From Blepharisma stoltei (Eukaryota > Ciliophora > Heterotrichea > Heterotrichida > Blepharismidae): DNA of 64,000 nucleotides. The stretch lies in contig CAJZBQ010000056.1 in the NCBI GenBank assembly GCA_914767885.1, positions 1,070,001-1,134,000 of the forward strand. Direction: 5' to 3'. The notes under the pieces are model-generated. The model was given only the letters and a program-made list of their open reading frames with translations, had not been told where the DNA came from and searched no databases. Both the position numbers and the translations under genes were made by a program. Of this stretch, positions 24,200 to 35,352 are shown one piece after another; within the stretch, counting starts at the first letter, position 1, and every line of letters starts with the position of its first letter.

Positions 24200-25419
24200 A
24201 TGAAATATTTTGCTAATATGGAAAACAGAGTTTCAGATCGAGTGGAGAATATCGTAAATTTGGATGAAAGACCTGTACAAGACTTGCTTGATGAAGAAAA
24301 CAAATTTTATTATGACCTCGAGCCTATGGACATAAGTGAGCCTTATACCAGCAGTATAACTCTCCCTCCGTTAGAGAACAAAAAATATTTTGTTTCACTC
24401 ATAAAGGGGTAAATTTTTTTTTTAAACAATATATAAAATTTTATAGTAAATTTTATAGTAAATTTTTTTTTCCAAATTTTTTCAATATTTATGTTTTTAA
24501 ATCAAGCAGTTTAAAATTAAACAGAATTAGCGTGAGATTTCATCAAATTATTTTCATAAAAATTTTTTTAACCAAAATATAGGGGGTTTTGCTCGCTCAA
24601 GGAGGGGAGTCAGCACTATTTGGCCTATATTTTTATTTATATATTTTTTGAGATATAATAGATTTTGTAGAGAAAATGTCTGATGAGGAAAAAGATTCGA
24701 TAAATGCTGAAGAGATGCCTGCTGGGGAAAAATCTTGACCAAAAGGCAAGATTCAACAGACCATTATTCATCAAATATCGAATATCATAGTCTAGAAAGC
24801 CATGATCTGCTTGAAGACATTTTCATGGCAGACCAAAAAGAAAAAAGGAAAAGAGGTCGAAGGCCGATTCGCCCCCAAGACCCGATTCGAAAGAAAACAG
24901 AAGAAAAAGATAAGTATTGGCTTCGAGCTTTCAGAAGCTATACTTTTCAGAATTTTAATGAAATCATAAAGGGGTTGGGGAAAGAAGATGTAGAATTCTG
25001 ACAGTTTTATATGAGTCCTGATGGAAAACCTGGGAAAGGGCACAAATTTTTGTCATATGGAAAAATTTATAAAACATTTTTATACTGATCACATACAATT
25101 TTGTAAGCAAAAATGACTTAAAATTAATAGTGGGAAATTATAGTGAGAAAGAATATTTTCACATAACACATTTAGGAGCGCTTTTCGAGTCTGGTTTGAA
25201 CAGGTGGGAGACGAGCTGCTGAAGAAGAAATATGAGCCAGGGAGCGATAAGTGGTTTGTATTTTATGATTATGCAAGCAAAGATTTGTGCTATTATGATA
25301 TGCCGCAGCCGACACCTGAATCTCCGCCCTCTCCACTTGTATGTATGACATTGGATGATGTGGTGCCGCCTGAAGAGTTTTTACTTGAGTTTAGTGACCA
25401 TACTGAGCCTGCATTATAA
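24200..25419 (+). CDS. basic/acidic nuclear-type protein, frame not fully resolved
   Basis: Starts MKYFANMENRVSDRVENI at 24200. After removal of two insertions it continues SSISTIWPIEKMSDEEKDS, and after a third the C-terminal part reads KIYRSAFRVWFEQVGDELLKKKYEPGSDKWFVFYDY, ending TAA at 25417. The middle has a strongly basic patch (KEKRKRGRRPIRPQDPIRKK), AT-hook or NLS-like, followed by a WLRAFRSYTFQNFNEI domain. Between about 24720 and 24790 the frame shifts by one and I found no intron or IES to explain it. Function unknown; DNA binding is a guess from the basic patch. Confidence 0.55.
24357..24609 (-). mobile_element. MITE-like IES
   Basis: 253 bp, TAACTCTCCCTCCGTTAG at the left, CTCAAGGAGGGGAG-TCA at the right: TNA-type flanks that differ (TAA versus TCA). 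Core is the family sequence reversed. Confidence 0.8.
24628..24667. mobile_element. short (40 bp) TA-bounded IES, tentative
   Basis: AT-only stretch between CCTA-TA and TTTTG-TA. Removal brings the frame into MSDEEKDSINAEEM. Support is frame restoration only. Confidence 0.45.
25070..25172. mobile_element. short TA-bounded IES
   Basis: 103 bp between TTTA-TA and ACATT-TA. Includes in-frame stops. Removal gives SYGKIYRSAFRVWFEQV. Confidence 0.65.
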
Positions 25420-25978
25420 TGATTCTTATATAGATATTGTGTTAAAACTAGGACGTGAATAATCTATTCATTTCTTTTCAATTAAAGGAATCTTTTAATA
25501 ACCAAAATAAATCAAAAAATCCATAATAAATAAAGAATCTGAATTTTTCACGACTTTATAATTTTGTTTATCTAAAAACCAGCCTTAATTAGAGCATTAT
25601 TCCTTAGCTTACCTTCAAAATAAAAATGTTGCATTTTTCTGATCAGATATACATAATACCAGCTTGAATTTCTTTTAAATAAATTTGTAATTTACCGGCA
25701 GTTATTTTATTGAAAATCAAAAACTCCAATAAGTCATCAATTTTTCATCTCCCCACAAAAATGTTTAAAAAATTATTTATTATTTATAATACAATTCTCC
25801 CGCTCTATCCAATCTAAATAGCTTCCCAAAATAATTAATTATCACAATTTCTCTCAGCCTACAAAGATCTTTAATACTCATTTTAAATATAGCCACAAGG
25901 AATTTCCCGGGTTATATTTTATCATACCCATTTTCAACGCATAAGTTAAAGTAAATTTAAATAATTATAATAATTACA
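25420..25978. other. intergenic
   Basis: 559 bp, very AT-rich, between two forward-strand genes. No ORF, inverted repeat or RNA gene seen. Presumably terminator and promoter. Confidence 0.5.
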
Positions 25979-28900
25979 ATGAATTGTGAAGAATGTTCAA
26001 ATGCAATTGCCAAACTGTTATGTACTGAATGTGATGAAGCTCTCTGCACGAGGTGTGATGAGGCTATACATAGAGGAGGGAAGAGAAAAACACACACAAG
26101 ACTCCCTCTCTGCCAAAACTGCAGGTCATCCGCCTCTGACCAATGTAGCACATGCCAAATTGTGTTCTGCGGGGAATGCAAGCAGTCACACTCTCAGCAC
26201 AGCCTAATCCCAATAATGCCTATAATCAAAACAGCTGTTTTATGGGATTTAAATTCTTGCAAGCCTTATAAATCTGAAGACATCCAAAGAGTTGCTGGAA
26301 ATATCAGGGAAACTGCTCAGAATGTTGACTGTTTTAAAGCCTACGGAGAAGCTTTCCAAAAGTGAAAAGGTCTATTTACCTCAAGTGGCATAGAGTTCAT
26401 ACTGTGTGAAGGTCTCAAAGAAACCGAAGCACTCATGATTGACCTTCCAATAATTGGAACTAAAGGAATCACCGATATCTTAATCATTTCCGCCCAGGCC
26501 TCTCAGCTGAAGCCTTATTTATCACAAATCCAAACAAATTTCCCATCAGTCCGCATCCTTATAGCTACTTCTATTTCCCCTTTGAATTTTGTAACAATCA
26601 GCCAGCTTGCCAAAGACCTTCCAAGATTTTCAAAACCTGAGGTGTTTTCTACAAATTCCAATAGAAACTCATGCTCACAGCTCAATATAAAGCCTATAGA
26701 AAAAATTGCCAGTCCTCTCAGTGCAGCCGTTAATCAATTTTTCAAAAAATACGGACATGATTCTGCATGCGAAATTGTGATAAATTCACTAAAAGAGCTA
26801 GCTGAAACAGGTTTAATAATGCACGACGCTGCTTGGTTTACTCGTGCTTTAGCTCAAAGACACCAATTTTCTGTCGACAGGGCAGCAGACTACATAAATC
26901 TTGCCCAAAGAGCTCAAATTATTCATGTAAATGAGCGTCAGTTCGGAAACATAAAAACCATCAAATTCTGCAGCTTTAAGCTTGAAAGTGTCAGCTTAGA
27001 AAGCTTACTGTGGGTTTTAAGGTCTCTAAGAATAGATGAAATGATGCCTACTGAAAGAGCGATCCAGTCTAGAATGAAAGAGGCTTTTGATTTCAAGCCA
27101 TCCCCTTCTCAGTGGGAAAACCTTATAGACTCCTGTAAAATATATTCACCGAACAAGCATCAACATACAAAAAGTGGGTTCCTTCACACGACGACTATTT
27201 TCATAACGACTATTTTTTTTTGGCCTATTTTTTTTTGGCCTATTTTTTTTTAGCCTATTTTTTTTTAGCCTATTTTTTTTTTTTTTTTTGGCCTATTTTT
27301 TTTTGGGCCTATTTTTTTTTGGCCTATTTTTTTTTTGGCCTATTTTTTTTTGGCCTATTTTTTTTTGGCCTATTTTTTTTTGGCCTATTTTTTTTTTTGG
27401 CCTATTTTTTTTTGGCCTATATTTTTTTGGCCTATTTTTTTTGTTGGCCTTTTTTTTTTGGCCTATTTTTTTTTGGCCTATTTTTTTTTGGCCTATTTTT
27501 TTTGGCCTATTTTTTTTTGGCCTATTTTTTTTGCCCCTATTTTTTTTGGCCTATTTTTTTACCTATCCTCATTCATGAAGCTGCTGAGAGGACTAGAACC
27601 TTATTGAGAAACAGAGACTTTTTCTTACGCGATTAATATTGAGTAAATTAAGTGAAAACTCCTAATTAAATCTAAAATTTTCGAAATTTAAAAAACAATG
27701 AATTAGTATTCATGGAGTACGAAATCTGTTAAGGGTGCATTTTTTGTTGGTTAAATCGTTTAAAAACACATTAAAAATTATATTAAAACAATTAGTATGG
27801 AATTATGCCCAAATATTAGTAAAAAATAGTTAAAAAATTGTCAAAAAATCGGCAAAAAAATATAGGCAAAAAAATAGGCCAAAAAAATAGGCCAAAAAAA
27901 TAGGCCAAAATAAAATAGGCCAAAAAAAAATAGGCCAAAAAAAAATAGGCCAAAAAAAAATAGGCCGAAAAAAAATATGCCAAAAAAAAATAGGTGAAAA
28001 AAAAATAGGCCAAAAAAAAGGCCAAAAAAAATAGTCGTTATGAAATAGTCGTCGTGTGAAGATACGCAAAAAGTGCGCCTTCTGACAAGCCAGAAACAAG
28101 TTTTTCATTATTTGCCAGAAATTTATTGAGTAGGGACGAAAAAATCCCTGAGTTTTCTCTATCAGAAGTAATTGATCCTGTAACTGGGGTAGAAACTTAT
28201 CTGATTTACCCAGTCGGAGAAGAATGGGAATCTGTCGATCAGCTTATAAAGAACGGGGACACACTTAGAATCAAGGCAACTAAAGAATGGGAAGCTTTTG
28301 TACAATATTTAGAGTCGTATTTTCTAGGATCAAAAATTGATGATAATTTAGCTATTCCAGGAGGTAGGTATGGGTGTGCACAATTTTTAAAACTATGTGC
28401 CTCACAAACATTGAAGAATTGCTCATTAGGAAGATTAAGCTATATGGTCCAGCTTGCTATTGATGAAGACTTATTGAGATACCAAAAGACGTTACTTGTC
28501 TGGACAGCTGCAGCGTCTAATAAGTCAGAAGAAGAAAATATGATGAAGCTTAGACTAGTTACCAAAGGGATTTTAGATTTATTAAGAGAAAATAGGTCAG
28601 GGATTTCACTTGCCCAGCTGCCACAAAATTTGAAAAAGAAGCTAAATTTCAGCTATGATATTACCGAGCTTGGGTTTTCCAAGCTAAAAGACTTGCTGCT
28701 GACCATGCCTGAAGTAGAAATTGAGCTGCGAGGCTCAAACCATCCTTTTGCAACATTAAAAAACCCTAGGAAGAGAAGGTCTGATGAAACTGAACTTCTT
28801 GTGAAAGAAATGGACGATATTCTTGGTGACTTTAAACAAGGACTTCCAGGCAACAGAGTTGACAAAATGCTTCATGCAAAGCTTGGGCATTCTATTAACT

Positions 28901-29814
28901 GGACTGACTACAAGTGCAGCAATATTTATGATTTTGTCCAAAAGAGAGCCTCAAGCTCGTTTGCGATAAGTGGAAGTGGAGACTCCAGAACTATTATAAG
29001 CAAAAGATCAATATCGTCTGATATAGAAACCAGAGACAGCGCTTCGTCAATGGAATATTTTTTATCAAACCCAAGTGATTTATTCTACATACCAAATTCC
29101 CAGCCAAAAGTAATTAATGTTTCAAATCTGCCTCCAGAGCTGCAAGATTCAATGCAGCAGCAAGCTTTAGAAGGCCATGCTGAGCAGCAGAGGAAGTTTA
29201 TAGAAGAGCTGCTTTATGAAGATGAAGATATTTCTAATACTTTGCATGGAGTGGATCCACCACATTACAGGACTGATAGTGTAGAGTATCACTGGAGCCC
29301 AATGTTTTCAAGCCAGATGGGAGAAACACACAAAGATTATAATTATATTAAGTGCTTAACGTGTCTAAAACCAAACTCACTAATAGGGGGCCTGAGCCAA
29401 AAAAACAGAGAAGTCTAATATAGGAGACCATCCTAAATGTTACAACCCTTTGCAAGGCTAACTTCTCTCACTCGTGTGTTGCCATCGCCCAAAACCAGCT
29501 ATTACTTGTGTGCTAAAGATCTCCTGCTGAGCAGCAAGGCCTAAGCTTTTCATCGCCCGCTCAAAGTTTGCACCCATCAATCTTATATGCATGGCTCTGC
29601 TAGATAAGGATTAATTGAGAAAAATCAAACTTCATAATAATTATTTAGCCCAGGAGAGGAGATTTCACATGTTTCTCAATTTTATTATTATGAAAGACAC
29701 AAAAACAAAACGTTAAGTCAAGATTTCAATGGGCAGCTAAATGAGTACACACGAAAACATCATTCTTCTTATGAAGGACTTGGATTTTGCCCACCTCCTG
29801 GATTTAGCCAATAG
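25979..29814 (+). CDS. B-box / NYN ribonuclease-like / LOTUS (OST-HTH) protein
   Basis: 878 residues from 25979-27176, 28076-29345 and 29646-29814 (879 codons). Order: B-box-type zinc fingers (CxxC pairs ECSNAIAKLLCTECDEALC and CQNCRSSASDQCSTCQ); an NYN/LabA-like domain (VLWDLNSCKPY..CFKAYGEAF..SGIEFILCEGLKETEALMIDLP) with the first two acidic positions kept, but the third, usually in a DxxF context, replaced by SAQASQ; helical winged-helix segments; then two LOTUS-like domains (GISLAQLPQNLKKKL..; GLPGNRVDKMLHAKLGHSI..). The closest known layout is MARF1/limkain, NYN plus LOTUS RNA regulators of the germ line; the B-box is unusual. C-terminus GFCPPPGFSQ. TGA Trp at 26363. The large insertion at 27177-28075 must go for the LOTUS half to be made. 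Confidence 0.75.
27211..27562 (+). repeat. 15-bp tandem repeat array (TATTTTTTTTTGGCC)n
   Basis: About 20 imperfect units, differing mainly in T-run length. Gives meaningless Phe/Tyr/Leu-rich open frames. Left arm of the foldback element. Confidence 0.95.
27845..28036 (-). repeat. inverted copy of the 15-bp tandem array
   Basis: About 12 units of GGCCAAAAAAAAATA, complement of the 27211-27562 array; right arm of the same foldback. Unit spacing drifts toward the centre. Confidence 0.95.
29346..29645. mobile_element. IES, probably containing retroposon-derived sequence
   Basis: 300 bp between TAs with locally repeated ATAATTAT at both sides. Its middle is GC-richer (GTTGCCATCGCCC, GCTGAGCAGCAAGGCC) than genes here. 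Removal joins HKDYNY to SPGEEISHVSQFYYYERH and reaches the PPPGFSQ end. Confidence 0.65.
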
Positions 29815-29830
29815 TGTAAATAATGCGATT

Positions 29831-30920
29831 TTAAGAAATTTTAAATTTAATAGTAATTAGTTTTTCATGAATGTGCTTACATTCATACTCATTTGTATCA
29901 ACTTCTTCTATATATAAGCTCTCTGGTATCGAATTATTTCAATATCCTGCCGCAATTAAATTTCCTTCATCATTTACTGAGCTGGTTACAATTATACCTG
30001 TATAAATACTTAGCCTTTTCAAAAGCCCTTCCAGCTCTTTGCACAGCTCATTAGCTTGGCCTCAGTCTTCTATAGAAAAAAGCAAAGGTGAAATCCCATC
30101 TATTACAACTAATCCATACGGATTCGCCCGACTCAACCCAAAGCATATACAAATAAGCGATTTAATATCAAAACACGGTAAAGTTACTAAATTTTCATGA
30201 TAATTCAAAGATTCAGCAAATGCGTCACAATTGCACTTTGAGATGTTTACATATAGCACCTTATTTTGCTTTAATAGCGCATTCGAAACAGCTCGCCTGC
30301 AGAGCATAGTTTTCCCTTGTTTCGCCCTTCCTTGTATTTCTATTAATCCTTCACACAGCTCTAAAGCTTGGTCAAGCTCAAAAATCCCAAACTGAAACCT
30401 GCTTTTCTTATCCCCCTCCGTGAGTGAACAAAACCATTAGAAAAATCGCTATTTTTTGCCCAAAAAACCCACCCTCCGTGAGTTTAACAAAAATTTTTTA
30501 TGGAAAAAAATTTTGATATATAAATGATAATTAGTATAATGAAATCTAGAGCTAATTCTGTTTAATTTTAAACGAATTGCTTTTTAAAACATAAATTTTG
30601 CAAAATTGATTAATATTTGCTTTCCAATTTTAGCGAATTAGGATTTTTTTAAATTTCAAAAAAAAAATTTTTATAAAATTTATATATAAATTTTTTGAAA
30701 AAAAACCTCCGTCTCCGTGAGTGAACAAAATTTTTTTGATCACTCACGGAGGGGGGAGTTATCAAATCAATAAATCAGCAGCAGATACTGGTATTGGTGC
30801 AACCTGCGCAGCAATTCCTGCATAAATATCATCAATCTCTTCTTCATTATACTCGGAACGCTCATTTAGCATCACATTTGTTACTCCTTTCCTAGAAAAT
30901 TTAAATATGAAGTCTTCCAT
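29831..30920 (-). CDS. RecA/RAD51-like ATPase
   Basis: 240 residues from 30920-30804, 30787-30762 and 30410-29831 (241 codons). RecA-fold signatures: Walker A GRAKQGKTML and Walker B YGLVVIDGISPLLF, then GIIVTSSVNDEG in the position of the RAD51 paralogue strand. At ~240 residues it is shorter than RAD51 and lacks an obvious N-terminal HhH domain, closer to short RAD51 paralogues (XRCC2 or RAD51D-like). A 16-nt intron and one MITE split the N-terminal 50 residues. Stop TAA at 29831-29833. Likely recombination or repair, by family inference. Confidence 0.7.
30411..30761 (+). mobile_element. MITE-like IES with TTA/TAA duplication
   Basis: 351 bp (one 3-bp copy included). CTTA-TCCCCCTCCGTGAGTG at the left, CTCACGGAGGGGGGAG-TTATC at the right; full family core. 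Removal gives YWFDKKSRFQFGIFELDQA. Confidence 0.9.
30788..30803 (-). other. 16-nt spliceosomal intron
   Basis: Gene-strand GTTGCACCAATACCAG. Splicing joins DIYAGIAAQ to YLLLIYWFDKKS and is needed for the frame across the neighbouring MITE. Confidence 0.8.
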
Positions 30921-30933
30921 TTTATAGAGTTAC

Positions 30934-33152
30934 TTATGGATTCGTTTCTTCCCACTCCAGGTCTCCATCTTCATCAGGGAACACCTCAGGCGGGATTTCA
31001 ATTGGCCTATTGCTTTCAATCTCGTCAAACTCCTGCAGAAACTTGTTATCATCAAAAACAGCCCTTTCTGCAAATTCGTCAAGCAGGTCTTGCTCTTTAT
31101 TAAACTTATCCCTAGCTTCTTCTAAAGCTTGCTGTTTCTTATTGGCTAAATCTTCAAAAGTTTTGATGGCAAGCTCCCTTTCTTCTTTTTTCATAAGATA
31201 TTGTCTTCTTCTGCAGGTCACGTCAAGAATCCTGACTCGTAGACACAGTTCTAAAAACCTGAAAAGCAAGAAAAGTGATAAGGAGTATTTGCGTAGAAGC
31301 TCAGAATTGACTGACTTTACGTCTTTGTCTAGTTTTAAAGTTCTAGCGTAGGCTGGAGGTTTTTCGTTTTTTGGCCCAGAAGGGTTGACTGTTTTGAGGC
31401 AGTTTTCGAAATGGTCGTTGAGGTATTTTTTGGAATTTTTCCAGTTTAGCTGGTTTGTGCCAGGGGTGACGAGCTTTTCTCTGTCAATTCCGAAGTAGTA
31501 GAAGACAAGTTGGAAAACCCTGGCGAATTTTATGACTTTGAAGTCTTTAAAGCTGTAGATTTCTCTGAGCATTGAAGGGTCTAGCACACGCTTTCGGAGG
31601 ATTTCAAGGAGAGCTTTGGATTCTGCGAGGTGTTTTAAATCGTCGTGGGCGTTTACATCGAGGGTTTTGACAGCTTCTTCAGCAGCAAGTCTTTCTTCTT
31701 CGCTTCAATCAAGCTGTTTTTCGTTGTAGACTTCTTTGTTGTGGTCATAAACAGAGAGATAGGCAGTTATATCTTTTTTTAGGGATTGGTTTTCTGCTCT
31801 TTCCCATTCATTTGTAAAGAAGACGATTCAATCGACACATTTTTTTCTATCTTCTTCTGTAAATTCTCTGTCTTGGCCCATTGAATCGAGTCCGACGATT
31901 AGTTTTATGTCATTGGTTTTATAAGGCGCTTCTACGATTTCTTCGAAAATTTTCTCTTCTTCGTCCTTGTTGCTTCTGTTTTCGTAGTTTAATTTTTCTT
32001 GCTCTTGGTCTGCTCTTTGTCTTCTGCATTCTAAATCTTCATTATAAGAAATAATAAATTTTTATTGTTTATAATTTTTTTTAATTAAAAAAACCTTGGA
32101 TAGCAAAATTTTTTTATATTTCTTTAAATTTTATTACTCTAATCATCAAAATATCTAATGAATCCTCAAAAAGAATATAAAAATAATAAAATTAGAAGAT
32201 AATAAGAGTAAGGCATCTTCCACTGCAAAGTCAAAGCTAGCTTCAGATAAGCAGCTCTTATAAGTCATAGGCACCACAAAATAAGAGCCAAGCTTTGGAA
32301 CATCAAAGAACTTCAATTTAAGTTCACTAATAACATCAGGCACAAATTTTGCATTGAGCTGGTACAGCTTTGGCGGTTTTTCTACTTTATTTTCCTCATC
32401 TCCACTTCCTGCATCTTCAACTTCCGGCTCCTTCCAAACGCTATAAGTAATTTCTCCTTCCTCTTCTTTAATTGTTTTTCCAACCATAAATTCGGAGCCT
32501 TCAGAAGCTTCGATATATCTGATATGCTGTGGTGCCTCATCGTCTATATGTGCCAACTCTTCATCAGTCTCTTTAATAGGCCTTTTCACTTTTTCCAAAA
32601 TCCCTGCATACACAGCAGTTGCATTGGTTGATTTTTTTAAGAAATTTATAAAATCCTTCAAAATATCATCAAGATCTAATGAAGCTTTTATTGAGGCTTT
32701 ATCTAATGCACGATTGCAAAGGGCCAATTTACTGAATATTTATCAAGCAAAGCCATTAATTTTAAAAAAAATCCCAAATTTTGCTATTAAAAAATCAAAA
32801 ATCATGAGCCGTTTATTGATGCAGCGAATTCTTCTTCTTTTGACTTTTTCAAGTCTTTTTCAATTCTTTCTTTTTCTTCTATGTCACGTTCATCTTGTAG
32901 AGCTTGTTCGTGCTTTTGGATAAGAGAGTCTTTTTGTTCAAGCCTTGTGTATTCTTGGTCTTTGTTTTTAAGAGTAGCGGCATAGTTTAGAAGCCAGTTT
33001 CCGAGAAAGTGGAGAGGGTTATTTGGCTTGGCAAGATATAGCTCGCTTAGAGCTTCAGCGACAACGTCACCAATTGGGTCTTGTTTGAGGTATTTAATGT
33101 CTTCATGCTCTTGGGCCTTTATAAACCTCGCGTGGTTAACCAAATTTGACAT
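30934..33152 (-). CDS. RSP2-like radial spoke protein (Dpy-30 + GAF)
   Basis: 669 residues from 33152-32816, 32738-32191 and 32058-30934 (670 codons). N-terminal Dpy-30 motif (DPIGDVVAEALSELYLAKP then PLHFLGNWLLNY), the dimerisation helix pair that docks on AKAP-type helices; a charged coiled segment; a GAF-like domain (NATAVYAGILEKVKRP..LGSYFVVPMTYKSCLSEASF); and a long acidic coiled C-terminal half ending DLEWEETNP. This order is that of Chlamydomonas radial spoke protein 2. Expected in the axonemal spoke, alongside the dynein genes in this window. Starts 13 bp before the RecA-like gene's start side and runs in the same direction. Two short IESs. Confidence 0.72.
32059..32190. mobile_element. 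IES with 10-bp duplication
   Basis: 132 bp between AAATAATAAA copies (32049-32058, 32181-32190), AT-rich with stops. Removal joins LLSSNFII to SYNEDLECRRQRAD. Confidence 0.75.
32739..32815. mobile_element. short TA-bounded IES
   Basis: 77 bp. Removal joins EEEFAAS to IFSKLALCNRALDK, linking the Dpy-30 part to the GAF part. Confidence 0.75.
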
Positions 33153-33260
33153 AACTGCTAAATATGGATTAATAGATTTTAATTTATTGAGAAAGTTATA
33201 TTGATTAATAGATTGCAGTTTTTTGCAACTAAAATCTTATTTAAATAAGTATTAGGTTAC

Positions 33261-33517
33261 TTACTCCCCACTCATTGAGCGAAAAAACTATTTTGTTAGA
33301 TCACTTAATTTTTTTTTTTCCAAAATTTAAAAAAAAAAGATTTTCACAAAAAAACTAGAAAGCAAATATTAATTTAATTCATGCTTTAAATGCAAGCTGC
33401 TTAAAATTAAATAGAAAAGCTGAGATTTCATTATAATTATCACTTTTATATCAAAGTCTTTTTCATAAAAATTTTTGTTTGCTCATTAATAATTTTTTTC
33501 ACTTACGGATTAGGGAG
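33261..33517 (-). mobile_element. intergenic MITE-like element
   Basis: 257 bp, TTA-CTCCCCACTCATTGAG at the left and ACGGATTAGGGAG-TAA at the right; reversed, degenerate family core. Lies in the 5' flank of the RSP2-like gene. Confidence 0.75.
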
Positions 33518-33818
33518 TAAGACTTGTCTATTTTTCTATTTTTACTAAAATAGTTCTTATACTGATATGGATTTTGCTTTTTAATTTATAGTAGCTTCTT
33601 GAGCGGATAAAATTGCTGCTTTAGCGCTTACTCGAAACTAGAAAAATTGTCGCATCTAGTCATACTGGATATCTCTGTTGAGAAAAAAATTAGGATTTCC
33701 CCTTTCCAATTCAAACTTTTTCTCCATGCAAAGCTTAAACTAACGAATTGCAAGGCTATCTTAATATTTGAGTTAAAGTTTAATATTATCTGATTAAGAA
33801 CTTATACAAATTAAAGAT

Positions 33819-34098
33819 ATGTCTGCACCAAAAGCACTTACCATACTCTTTTTGAATGATGCCAAAATAAATAGAAGAATACTGTTATCTTTATAAATAT
33901 GACCATATCATACTAGAGACATTAATAAAGAGAGAAAATCTTTTGAGCCTTTATACAGCTCTAAATCAGGAAAAGCTTAACAAATCTGACTTCTATTACA
34001 ATATGCGCATTAATGCTATACGCAGAGCTAATAATTCAATAAATTCTTTTACAAAATCCTCATTACCAGCTAATATATTCTCCCAAATGAGAATTTAA
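33819..34098 (+). CDS. possible small helical protein, frame broken
   Basis: MSAPKALTILFLNDAK begins at 33819; a one-base frame change at an AAATAAAT run near 33866 leads into LYKYDHIILETLIKRENLLS and MRINAIRRANNSINSF, stop at 34098. The second part looks coding. Overlapping on the other strand, 34063-34246, is an acidic open frame (KILGELPLSSVQEGELICSS). I cannot say which is real, or whether both are. Confidence 0.3.
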
Positions 34099-34319
34099 TT
34101 CTTCTTCATGATCTGAAGGCAATTGTAAATACATATCATCTTCTGAACTGCATATTAATTCTCCTTCCTGCACTGAAGATAATGGCAATTCACCCAATAT
34201 TTTTCCTGAACTTAATCTTTTTTCTTTTTCTATAATTAAGATCTAGCATTCAAAATAATTATTTAATTTTAAAGCAAGGTTTTTTGTAGACTTATACTGA
34301 ATTTATATATAAATTTTAT

Positions 34320-34705
34320 TACATGCTTATTATGATGATCACCCATTCCGATTACGATTAGGTATTTAAAGTGCCCGGTGCCCACTCCTAGTGAAGGATT
34401 AAGCTCGACTGATGATGTAACGGGTCATTCTGTCACTTAAAATGGCGCACCATATGGGCAGATATTCCTTCGTGTTCGTACTTACGTCAGACCGCACTTC
34501 TCACCCGACGCGTTGCTTTTGATCTTGCCAGACTCAGCTCCTTTGCATGTTCGCCTGAGGGTCACCCCTCGGTATGCTGAGTGGAAAAACCTTAAGTCTA
34601 TTGAATGCACTGGGAGCAGTTCTTCTAGCCCTATGCAAATAAACTTTATACCGCTACCACTGTGCAGAAGTTCTCCAGGTAAAACCAAACCTCATAAATA
34701 ATATT
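34320..34705 (+). mobile_element. intergenic retroposon-like sequence
   Basis: GC-rich island containing ACTTAAAATGGCGCACC at 34434, the 5' signature of the SINE-like family; the 115 bp before it is also GC-rich and may be the end of another copy. Target duplications not found. Confidence 0.5.
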
Positions 34706-34908
34706 TCCATGAAAGAGAGAACCGAATGAATGTCATTTTTATTTATGATGATTAGCTATTTCAATAAAAATAGTTAAAATTCAGTCACAAATATGTTAAA
34801 AAATTATTAAAAATGATGACGACTATAAAGCCATATCATACGAAGTCTGAAAAATAAAAAATAATTATTCACTGACTCAAAGATTTGTGTGTTAGAAAAC
34901 GAATAAAA

Positions 34909-35139
34909 ATGGGATCCTGCATATCCTTTAAAACCAAGATTTTGGCTGATAAACAAACCGCAGAACTTAACATTAATTATCAACAAAAAAGAATTGCGAT
35001 CCGCCAAATTTACCAAAAAAAGGCTAAGCAGGCTCCTATTTTAAAACTTGACACGAATCCCTTGTATATTAAAAGAACTTTTTCCGAGATTACAAGCAAA
35101 ACTGGAGTGAGTAATTCCCTAAATCATCTTCTTGACTAA
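34909..35139 (+). CDS. small protein with N-terminal MGSC acylation motif
   Basis: 76 residues beginning MGSCISFKTKILADKQ, a good context for N-myristoylation at Gly2 and palmitoylation at Cys4, so membrane attachment is plausible. The rest is basic and helical (INYQQKRIAIRQIYQKKAKQ) with a short C-terminal SNSLNHLLD. Upstream in-frame residues from 34885 are possible but the MGSC start is favoured. No family recognised. Confidence 0.55.
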   Translation: MGSCISFKTKILADKQTAELNINYQQKRIAIRQIYQKKAKQAPILKLDTNPLYIKRTFSEITSKTGVSNSLNHLLD

Positions 35140-35352
35140 GGGTTCTAAATTTACACTCAAGGCTTAAATAATTTTTGATTTAATTTATTTCATTCCCAAA
35201 AACATCGAATTCTTCTTCTTTCAATATTTGGATTTTGCTAATTAAAAATCCATTAATTTTCTATTTTAAAAAATCAAGAAAGCTGAGTCATTTTGGATTT
35301 CAATATTATAGCATATAAGTATTGGCACATATTATGGAAAAATCTATTATAA

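Larger units (their letters stand above)
27177..28075. mobile_element. foldback element with 9-bp TSD and inverted tandem-repeat arms
   Basis: 899 bp between CAAAAAGTG copies (27168-27176, 28067-28075). Terminal inverted repeats CTTCACACGACGACTATTTT carry on into arrays of TATTTTTTTTTGGCC on the left and its complement on the right, with a ~270-bp unique centre. Removal joins KHQHTKS to APSDKPETS in frame. A TA-bounded alternative (27143-28062) is also in frame. Confidence 0.8.

Noticed and set aside
27220-27636. Long Phe/Tyr/Leu-rich open frames on both strands (also 27816-28108)
   Set aside because: They are translations of the T-rich 15-bp tandem repeat in three frames and lie within an excised element.
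27211-28036. CRISPR-like array
   Set aside because: Units are contiguous with no unique spacers, in a eukaryotic gene, and the two arrays are inverted copies.
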